Shown here: piece by piece, positions 38,939 to 45,499 of the stretch
Position numbering within the stretch: the stretch's first letter is position 1
How the letters are laid out: each line of letters starts with the position of its first letter
NCBI RefSeq assembly: GCF_021168555.1
Contig: NZ_JAJOZS010000008.1
Coordinates: 96,060-160,059, forward strand
Direction of reading: 5' to 3'
DNA: 64,000 nt
Source of the DNA: Stenotrophomonas sp. MMGLT7
GTDB taxonomy: Bacteria; Pseudomonadota; Gammaproteobacteria; Xanthomonadales; Xanthomonadaceae
The notes under the pieces: model-generated
Seen by the model: the letters and a program-made list of their open reading frames with translations, nothing else
The model's database searches: none
Told to the model about the DNA's origin: nothing
Translations under genes and position numbers: made by a program

Positions 38939-40360
38939 ATGAGCCTGCAACGACTCGAACAGGAGGTCGCCCGCGACCTCGCCCGCCTCGCCCACGGCGG
39001 CGCGCCATGGACGCGCCCGCGCACGCACGCCGACGGCCACGTATACGACGCGGTGGTCGTCGGCGGCGGCCAGAGCGGCCTGGGCGCGGCGTTCGCACTG
39101 ATGCGCGAGCGGGTCACCGACCTGCTGGTGATCGACGAGAACCCGCAAGGGCAGGAAGGCCCGTGGGTGACCTACGCGCGCATGGTCACCCTGCGCACGC
39201 CCAAGCAGATCACCTCGATCGACCTCGGCATCCCCTCGCTGACCTTCCGCGCCTGGTGGGAGGCGCAGCACGGCGGCGACGGCTGGGACGCGCTGGACAA
39301 GATCCCGCGCGGCGCGTGGATGGACTACCTGCGCTGGTACCGGCGCACGCTCGCCATCCCGGTGCGCAACGACACCCGCCTGCTGCGGGTGGAGCCGCTG
39401 CCCGAAGCCGGCCTGCACCGGCTGCACCTGGCCGGCGGCCAGGCGCTGCTGGCGCGCAAGGTGGTGCTGGCCACCGGCATCCAGGGCGGCGGCCAGTGGA
39501 CGGTGCCGGCGCTGGTGTCCTCCAGGCTGCCGCCGCACCTGTACGCCCACACCTCCGGCCCGCTGGACTATGCCGCACTGGCGGGAAAGCGCATCGGCAT
39601 CCTCGGCGGCGGCGCCTCGGCGTTCGACAACGCCCAGTACGCGCTCGACAACGGCGTGGCCGAGGCCCATGTGTTCGTGCGCCGGCACGAGCTGCCGCGG
39701 ATCAACCCGATCCGGCACATGGAGCAGGCCGGCATCATCGCCCGCTTCCCGGCCCTGCCCGATGCCGACAAGTACCGGCTGATGGCCGCGTTCTTCCTCC
39801 ACAACCAGCCGCCGACCAACGACACCTTCAGCCGTGCCAGTGCCCACGCCGGCTTCCGCCTGCACCTGGGCGCGCCGTGGCTGGACGTGGCCGAGCGCGA
39901 CGGCCGCGCGGTGGTGACCACGCCGCACGGTGAGCACGCGTTCGACTTCCTCGCCATCGCCACCGGCCTGGTCACCGACCCGGACCTGCGCCCGGAACTG
40001 GCCGCGCTGGCGCCGTCGATCCTGCGCTGGCGCGACCGCTACACACCGCCGGACGGCCAGGCCAATCCGCTACTCGACGCCCACCCCTACCTCGGCCCCG
40101 GCTTCGAGCTGCTGCCGCGCGATGAAGCCGGCGCCGCATCGCTGCACGGGCTGTTCGCCTTCAACTACTCGGCACTGCTCAACCACGGCCTGTCGGCAGC
40201 GGCGCTGTCGGGACTCAAGTACGCATTGCCGCGACTGGCGCGGGCGCTGGCCGACCAGTTGTTCGTCGACGACCGCCAGACGGTGGTCGACACCTTCCTC
40301 GGCTACGACGAGGCCGAGTTCACCGCACAATGGCCGCCCGCACGCGAGGATGCCGCATGA
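38939..40360 (+). CDS. FAD/NAD(P)-binding flavoprotein in the urate cluster
   Basis: The 473-residue protein has two dinucleotide-binding motifs: VVGGGQSGLGAAFAL at residues 40-54 for FAD and IGILGGGASAFDNAQ at about 220-235 for NAD(P)H. That is the class B flavin monooxygenase plan. It lies between uraD and uraH with four-base spacing to the latter. No uricase or HpxO (a PHBH-type urate hydroxylase) is visible in the window, so this protein is a candidate for an unrelated urate oxidising step or another purine oxidation. That is inference from context; the fold differs from HpxO. Confidence 0.75.
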   Translation: MSLQRLEQEVARDLARLAHGGAPWTRPRTHADGHVYDAVVVGGGQSGLGAAFALMRERVTDLLVIDENPQGQEGPWVTYARMVTLRTPKQITSIDLGIPSLTFRAWWEAQHGGDGWDALDKIPRGAWMDYLRWYRRTLAIPVRNDTRLLRVEPLPEAGLHRLHLAGGQALLARKVVLATGIQGGGQWTVPALVSSRLPPHLYAHTSGPLDYAALAGKRIGILGGGASAFDNAQYALDNGVAEAHVFVRRHELPRINPIRHMEQAGIIARFPALPDADKYRLMAAFFLHNQPPTNDTFSRASAHAGFRLHLGAPWLDVAERDGRAVVTTPHGEHAFDFLAIATGLVTDPDLRPELAALAPSILRWRDRYTPPDGQANPLLDAHPYLGPGFELLPRDEAGAASLHGLFAFNYSALLNHGLSAAALSGLKYALPRLARALADQLFVDDRQTVVDTFLGYDEAEFTAQWPPAREDAA

Positions 40361-40689
40361 CCACCCTGTCCACCCACGTGCTCGACACCGGCCGCGGCGT
40401 GCCGGCCGCCGGCGTGCGCGTGCGCCTGCTGCACGACGGGCTGCCGCTGTGGCAGGGCGCCACCGACGCCGACGGCCGCTGCCCGCCGCTGCGCGAGCTG
40501 CAGCTGCACGCCGGCCGCTACCGGCTGGAATTCGCCGCAGGCGACTACCTGCGCGCCCTCGGCCAGCCGCTGGCCGAGCCGCCGTTCCTGGACGTGGTGC
40601 CGATCGACTTCGGCATCGCCGGCGACGGCCACTACCATGTGCCGCTGCTGCTGTCGGCATACGGCTACTCGACCTATCGCGGCAGCTGA
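40357..40689 (+). CDS. uraH: 5-Hydroxyisourate hydrolase
   Basis: The 110-residue transthyretin-fold enzyme has the N-terminal LSTHVLDTGRGVPAAGV (H7), a central arginine in YRLEF, and the C-terminal HYHVPLLLSAYGYSTYRGS with the YRGS tetrapeptide diagnostic of the hydrolase. It opens the 5-hydroxyisourate ring before UraD acts. Its start overlaps the flavoprotein stop. Confidence 0.94.
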   Translation: MTTLSTHVLDTGRGVPAAGVRVRLLHDGLPLWQGATDADGRCPPLRELQLHAGRYRLEFAAGDYLRALGQPLAEPPFLDVVPIDFGIAGDGHYHVPLLLSAYGYSTYRGS

Positions 40690-40770
40690 GCGCGCCTGTC
40701 CACGATATCGACCAGCGCCCGCCGTCCCGGTCGCCTCCTACATCCGCGTCAACTGGATGCCGCCGTGCCG

Positions 40771-40855
40771 GTTCACTGGCGCGCAGGCAGCTCAGAAAAT
40801 GTCTCGCCTTGACCGCATCATCCGCGCTGCGTTCACTGCCTGCGCGCCAGTGAAC
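40771..40855. repeat. Long inverted repeat element 1
   Basis: The 20 bases GTTCACTGGCGCGCAGGCAG (40771-40790) return exactly as the reverse complement at 40836-40855, around a 45-bp loop. Together with element 2 it fills the 374-bp gap between uraH and the next gene, which holds no credible open frame. It is GC-rich and REP-like, but longer than usual. Confidence 0.82.
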
Positions 40856-40890
40856 CCGGTAGGTCACGCAGCCGGCAATCACCGGCTTTC

Positions 40891-40975
40891 CCGAACTGCC
40901 GCGCAGGCAGTGAACAACGATCGTCCCGGCTATCGCCGGCTGCTCGATTTCTGGGCTGCCTGCGCGGCAGTTCGG
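40891..40975. repeat. Long inverted repeat element 2
   Basis: CCGAACTGCCGCGCAGGCAG (40891-40910) returns exactly as its reverse complement at 40956-40975, again around a 45-bp loop. The inner halves of both elements share CGCGCAGGCAG, so they are relatives. Small hairpins GCCGG...CCGGC lie between them (40871-40886) and in the second loop (40926-40940). Confidence 0.82.
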
Positions 40976-41063
40976 AAACGGAACGGGTCTCCACCGCCCG
41001 CCTTCGCGCGCCGCCGACACGGCGAAGGCAATCCTTGCCGCTTTGCGCACGCAAGGAGTGTCG

Positions 41064-41576
41064 ATGAAACTGCTGGCCAACCTGTTCCGTGCCGGGCACG
41101 TGGCGATCATCATGCTGTTCGTCGCCTGTGCCGCCGGCCTGGTGGCGATGGCCGCGCTGTCGTTGTGGCAGGGCTTCACCCCCGGCGGCTACGACAGCCT
41201 GCAGAACCGCTTCAACACCATCCTGGAGGCGGTCGGCATGCTGACCGTGGCGCTGGTGACCCTGGAGCTGGGGCAGACCATCTTCGAGGAGGAGGTGCAG
41301 CGCGACGTCAAGGTCAGCGGGCCGACGCGCGTGCGCCGCTACCTGTCGCGCTTCTTCGTGGTCATCATCATCGCCCTGGCGATCGAGACGCTGGTGTCGA
41401 TCTTCGAGCTGATGCACGACGACCCGGCCAAGCTGCCCTACGCGGCCACCGTCGGCGTGTGCGCGGCGCTGCTGCTGCTCGCCTGGGGCGTGTTCGTGCG
41501 CATGAACCGCTCGGCCGAGGAACTGGAGCCGGAGTCGATGGCCGAGACCAAGCGCGAGGATCCGCACGTCAAGTAG
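41064..41576 (+). CDS. Small inner-membrane protein, hypothetical
   Basis: The 170-residue protein has three or four membrane helices (AIIMLFVACAAGLVAMAALS, AVGMLTVALVTLELGQTIF, YLSRFFVVIIIALAIETLVS, ATVGVCAALLLLAWGVFV) and a short acidic C-terminal tail. AAGGAG lies six bases before the ATG. I do not recognise the family; no transporter or enzyme motif is evident. It stands alone between the inverted repeats and a toxin-antitoxin pair. Confidence 0.72.
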   Translation: MKLLANLFRAGHVAIIMLFVACAAGLVAMAALSLWQGFTPGGYDSLQNRFNTILEAVGMLTVALVTLELGQTIFEEEVQRDVKVSGPTRVRRYLSRFFVVIIIALAIETLVSIFELMHDDPAKLPYAATVGVCAALLLLAWGVFVRMNRSAEELEPESMAETKREDPHVK

Positions 41577-41597
41577 GACGCGCGCGGACACGTGCGG

Positions 41598-42059
41598 TCA
41601 GCCGGCGGCGACGTAGCGCCCGGCCGGCTCCTGCACGGTCCACGGCCGCCACGGATCGAACAGCGGCACCCCGGTCGGGACGAAGTCGGCCGTGTTGCGC
41701 GTCACCACCGTCAGGCCATGGGCCAGCGCGGTGGCCGCGATCAGCGCGTCGCGCTCGGGCCGCGGATCGGGCACGTGCAGGCGCGCGCAGTGCCGTGCGA
41801 CGGCTTCGTCCACCACCAGCACCCGCCCGGCGAACTCGGGCACCACGCGGGTTTCCAGCCAGGCACGCAGCAGCGCACCCTGCAGCGGGTCGCGCCGCTC
41901 CATGCGCAGCACGCCGATTTCCAGCTCCATCAGCGTGATGGCGGACAGGTGGCATTGCGCGTATCCCACGTCCGCCAGCCAGGCCGTCACGCGCGGATCG
42001 CCCTTGCCCTTGATCGCCTTGTGCAGTTCGGACAGGACATTGGTATCGAGCAGGTACAT
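41598..42059 (-). CDS. vapC: VapC-type PIN-domain toxin
   Basis: The 153-residue PIN ribonuclease shows acidic residues D5 (LLDTNVLSE), E45 (TLMELEIG), D104 (PERDALIAAT) and D125 (RNTADF). The long C-terminal tail (LFDPWRPWTVQEPAG) is usual for the FitB/VapC subgroup. It follows its antitoxin gene by nine bases on the minus strand. Such toxins cleave tRNA or rRNA. Confidence 0.9.
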   Translation of the reverse strand: MYLLDTNVLSELHKAIKGKGDPRVTAWLADVGYAQCHLSAITLMELEIGVLRMERRDPLQGALLRAWLETRVVPEFAGRVLVVDEAVARHCARLHVPDPRPERDALIAATALAHGLTVVTRNTADFVPTGVPLFDPWRPWTVQEPAGRYVAAG

Positions 42060-42068
42060 GGCCCCTGC

Positions 42069-42329
42069 TCAATCCACGTCGAAATCGGGGATGCGCAGCT
42101 TCAGTTCGATCTTGGGCGGATCGAACTCGATGCCTTCCATCCCGGGCATGCTCAGCGCATCGAGCAGGCTGCGATGCCCGCCGGTCAGGCGCTGGTACTC
42201 CTCGATGGAAAGCAGCACATGCGCAGGCCTGCCGCGATCGGTGATGAACACCGGCCCGAGCTTGGCCGCCTTCTTGGCGCGGCCGATGTCCTGGTTCAAT
42301 TCCCGGCTTGTCAATGTCGTCACGGTCAT
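42069..42329 (-). CDS. Phd/YefM-type antitoxin for VapC
   Basis: The 86-residue protein has the Phd/YefM DNA-binding start (TLTSRELNQDIGRAKKAAKL, GPVFITDRGRPAHVLLS). A C-terminal tail rich in acids and Ile (IELKLRIPDFDVD) would bind the toxin. The pairing of a Phd-type antitoxin with a PIN toxin is common. Its start has a GGGGGG-rich site upstream and the operator at 42353. Confidence 0.88.
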   Translation of the reverse strand: MTVTTLTSRELNQDIGRAKKAAKLGPVFITDRGRPAHVLLSIEEYQRLTGGHRSLLDALSMPGMEGIEFDPPKIELKLRIPDFDVD

Positions 42330-42352
42330 GGGCAGCCCCCCTTCACCAAGAT

Positions 42353-42368
42353 GTAGTTACGTTACTAC
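42353..42368 (-). promoter_or_regulatory. Operator/promoter of the VapC-antitoxin pair
   Basis: GTAGTTACGTTACTAC is a dyad with one mismatched pair, 24 bp before the antitoxin start. On the minus strand a TTGTCA element (near 42390) lies 17 bases before TAACGT inside it. This is consistent with antitoxin autorepression. Confidence 0.55.
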
Positions 42369-42437
42369 ATCGATGCAGTAGTGACAAACCGAGCTCGTGC
42401 CGCCACGCGCGAAGGAAGCAGGAAGCAAGCCCGGTAT

Positions 42438-42502
42438 GTAGCCCTGGTAGCGAAGCACACCCTGGACGTCTGGCGACCCGGGCGCGCTTCGCTTATCCGG
42501 GC
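42438..42502. repeat. Degenerate REP-type intergenic repeat
   Basis: GTAGCCCTGGTAGCGAAGCA and its inverted partner CGCGCTTCGCTTATCCGGGC form an imperfect stem. It resembles the widespread GTAGCCCGGGTAAGCGAAGC palindromes of gammaproteobacteria. It sits in the 240-bp gap between the antitoxin operator and tatD; nothing else is seen there. Confidence 0.65.
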
Positions 42503-42568
42503 CGCGAGTATTCCGTCGGGCGATCCAACGCATCCGATCGGCCCCCGGCACGGGCGGAGACGGGGCCG

Positions 42569-43390
42569 CTACGCGCGCGGGGAGGCCGGAGGCAACCGGA
42601 AGAACGCCTGCGCCGTTGCGGTGGTCGCGCGCGCGGTGGCCTGCACGTCCTCGCCGCGGTCGCGCGCCACTTCCTCGGCGATGTGCGCCAGGAACGCCGG
42701 CTCGTTGCGGCGGTCCTTGGGCAGCGGCCTGAGCGTGCGCGGCAGCAGGTAGGGCGAATCCGTCTCGATCATCAGCCGGTCGGCAGGGATGTGCCCGACC
42801 AGCTCGCGCAGGTGCGCGCCGCGGCGTTCGTCGCACAGCCAGCCGGTGATGCCGATGTGCCAGCCGCGGTCGAGGTAGTCGAACAGCTCCTCGCGGGTGC
42901 CGGTGAAGCAGTGCACCACCGCCGCGCCGATCCGGCCCTCGAAGTTCCTCATCATCGCCATGAAGTCGGCATGGGCATCGCGCTGGTGCAGGAACAGCGG
43001 CTTGCGCGTCCCTGCCGCGGCGAGATCGGCGGCCAGCTGCAACTGCCGCTCGAACGCCTTGTGCTGGGCCGGGCGCGGGGAGAAATCGCGGAAGTAGTCC
43101 AGCCCGCACTCGCCCACCGCGACGACTTCGGCATGCGCATGCAGCATGCGCAGTTCGGCATCGCATTCGTCGGTGTACTCGACCGCGTGGTGCGGATGCA
43201 CGCCGGCGGTGGCGTACAGCACGCCCGGATGCCGCTGCGCCAGTTCCAGCGCCTGCGGGTTGTGCTCGCGGCTGGCGCCGGTGACCACCATGCGCGCGAC
43301 ACCGGCGGCGCCGGCACGTTGCAGCACTGCGTCGAGGTCGCGCGCGAACGATTCGTGGGTGAGGTTGGCGCCGATGTCGATCAGGTGCAT
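42569..43390 (-). CDS. tatD: TatD-family metal-dependent deoxyribonuclease
   Basis: The 273-residue TIM-barrel hydrolase starts MHLIDIGANLTHESFARDLD. Metal ligands are visible in GVHPHHA, VGECGLDYFRD, PLFLHQRDAH, VHCFTGT and IETDSPYLLP. TatD proteins are 3'-5' exonucleases involved in DNA repair and fragment disposal. Length and motifs are complete. Confidence 0.93.
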   Translation of the reverse strand: MHLIDIGANLTHESFARDLDAVLQRAGAAGVARMVVTGASREHNPQALELAQRHPGVLYATAGVHPHHAVEYTDECDAELRMLHAHAEVVAVGECGLDYFRDFSPRPAQHKAFERQLQLAADLAAAGTRKPLFLHQRDAHADFMAMMRNFEGRIGAAVVHCFTGTREELFDYLDRGWHIGITGWLCDERRGAHLRELVGHIPADRLMIETDSPYLLPRTLRPLPKDRRNEPAFLAHIAEEVARDRGEDVQATARATTATAQAFFRLPPASPRA

Positions 43391-43548
43391 GGAAAAGCTA
43401 CGGGGGCGAAAGCGGAAGCCGGGCATTGTAGCGCCCGGCATCGCCCCGCCCGGCCGACGACCGCGCCGGTTGCACGATGGTGCCGCCGCAGTCCTGCAGC
43501 CACTGTCGGCATCACGCCTGCGGCCGGCGCATCCCTTGCCGGCAGCGG

Positions 43549-45393
43549 TCAGCGCTGGGCCGCGTCCCGGCGCACCCAGCGCACCGGCAGTTGCAGCGCC
43601 GCGCATTCGCGGCACAGCAGCGCGCCGTCGGGCTGGCGATCGAAACGCAGGCTTTCGCTCGTGGCCACGCAGGCCTTGGCGTCGGTATTGACGCCGTCGC
43701 CGAGCAGCAGGCGGAAACCGCCGTCCGGCTCCCTGCACAGCCGCAGCACGTTGGCCCGCAAGCCCAGGCGGCTGTGGGCGAACTGCGACAGCCAGACGTA
43801 GGCGGAGTACGTGCCGGTCAGCTGCAGGCTCGGGTAGACCGGCTCGCGCAGCACGCCGTCGGCGAACGCGCGGCGGATCGCGGCATCCTCGGTCAATCCC
43901 TCCGGCAGGTAGCGCTCGACCACCGCCGGCTGTCGCAGCCTGGCCAGCGGATGGCCGTCGTAGGGCTCGCCCAGGCCGGGACCGTCGCCGGCATCGGCCT
44001 GCGCGCGCCACTGCCCGTCCTGCAGCCGCAGGCGCAGCGACTGGCGCTCGCCGCGCCGCGTCGCCGCCACCGCAAGATCGTCGCCGTATCCGCTCCCGGT
44101 CGCGCTGTCCATGGCCTCGAACTGCAGCGGCACGACTTCCTGGCCACTGGCGCTGTACAGGCCGAACCTGCCGTCGCGCGCGACGACATACAGCTCGTGG
44201 CCGGCGCTGCTGTCGTCGATCCGCCGCATCGAGTCGAAGCGCGGCGGCAGCGGGCACTGGCCGCTGACGAAGTCGCAGATGCCGTGCCTGCCGTTTTCCT
44301 CGATCTCGTACAGCGCACCGCTGACGAGCCGCGGCGCCGCGCCGAAACGCGGCGCGAACAGCTCGCGGCCTGAGGCGTCGAGCACGCCGACGCGATCGCC
44401 GTCGCCGACGATGAACACTGGCGTGGAGGACGCCTTGTCCGCGCTACCGACCAGGTCCACCTCGACGTACTTCCATCGCGCAGGCACCAGCACCTTGCCC
44501 GACGCATCCATGACGCCGGTGCGCCGTCCACGGCCATCGGCTCCGGCGACCCCGAACACCAGCCAGCCCTGGTAGCCGCCGTCCGCCTCCCGGATGAACT
44601 CGTACTGCGGCGGCACCCGTTCGCGTCCCTGCGCATCGATCAGCCCGACCATCGCATCGTCGCGATACACCCGCGCGCTCGCGCCGCCGGGAACGATCCT
44701 GGCGTAGCGGTCCGGCGGCACCAGCTTCCGGCCCGACGGGTCGTACATGCCGTCCCCGACCACGCGGTTGCCATCGACCCAGATCTTCCAATGCCGCGAC
44801 GGCGGCACCGCCAGCGCCACGCCGGCGCGGTCGAAGACCTGCCACGGCTGCTCCTCGCCCACGCGCGCGAGGATCAGGCCTGCGGCGATGACCACGTCCG
44901 AGTACGCCTGCTCCAGCAGCCAGCGCCGCGCGGCCGGGTCGAACACGCCGCTGCGGCCATCGCGACCCACTTCCCACGGCCCTTCCTTCTCCAGCATCCC
45001 GGCGATGTGCTCGTACTGCAGCGGCAGCACCGGGCGGCCGTCGTGGTCGACCAGTCCGCAGCCCTGGCCGCGGTCCTTGCAGACCTCGAACAGCCGGTAC
45101 TGCGGATGATCTTCGACCCTTCCGTGTTCCGGGGTCACCAGCATCCGCCCGTCGGCACGCATCACGCCCCAGCCCTTGCCGGTCTGCAGCACCGCGTACC
45201 CGCCGCTGGCGTAGACGCCTTGGACATGGTCCAGCACCACCTTGCCGCGTGCATCGACGATGCGCAGCTCGTCGCGGCTGCCGTCCGGCTCCAGGCGCAG
45301 CTTCAGTTCCGGCCACAGCGACTGCAACGGCACGGCGGCGGCGGGCGCGGCGAGAAGGGCGAGTACGAGGAGGATGCCGGCAATGGAGCGCAT
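43549..45393 (-). CDS. Secreted WG-repeat protein
   Basis: The 614-residue protein has a signal peptide (residues about 1-20, GILLVLALLAAPAAA). Many WG-type beta repeats follow (KGWGVMRADGRMLVTPEHGR, GQGCGLVDHDGRPVLPLQYE, DGRSGVFDPAARRWLL, DGRFGLYSASGQEVVPLQFE). WG repeats make propeller-like surfaces of unknown ligand. The last 150 residues are non-repetitive and contain four cysteines (LCREPDG, KACVATS, LLCRECAAL). It is divergent from hrpB. Envelope location is likely. Confidence 0.8.
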   Translation of the reverse strand: MRSIAGILLVLALLAAPAAAVPLQSLWPELKLRLEPDGSRDELRIVDARGKVVLDHVQGVYASGGYAVLQTGKGWGVMRADGRMLVTPEHGRVEDHPQYRLFEVCKDRGQGCGLVDHDGRPVLPLQYEHIAGMLEKEGPWEVGRDGRSGVFDPAARRWLLEQAYSDVVIAAGLILARVGEEQPWQVFDRAGVALAVPPSRHWKIWVDGNRVVGDGMYDPSGRKLVPPDRYARIVPGGASARVYRDDAMVGLIDAQGRERVPPQYEFIREADGGYQGWLVFGVAGADGRGRRTGVMDASGKVLVPARWKYVEVDLVGSADKASSTPVFIVGDGDRVGVLDASGRELFAPRFGAAPRLVSGALYEIEENGRHGICDFVSGQCPLPPRFDSMRRIDDSSAGHELYVVARDGRFGLYSASGQEVVPLQFEAMDSATGSGYGDDLAVAATRRGERQSLRLRLQDGQWRAQADAGDGPGLGEPYDGHPLARLRQPAVVERYLPEGLTEDAAIRRAFADGVLREPVYPSLQLTGTYSAYVWLSQFAHSRLGLRANVLRLCREPDGGFRLLLGDGVNTDAKACVATSESLRFDRQPDGALLCRECAALQLPVRWVRRDAAQR

Positions 45394-45499
45394 CGATGTT
45401 CCGCTGTGACGAACGGGCGGCATGAGACCACGACGGCCGCCATCTGCCAAACTCCGCGCCCGTTCCTGCGCATCGCCGCGCCTGCGTATCCTTGCCGCA

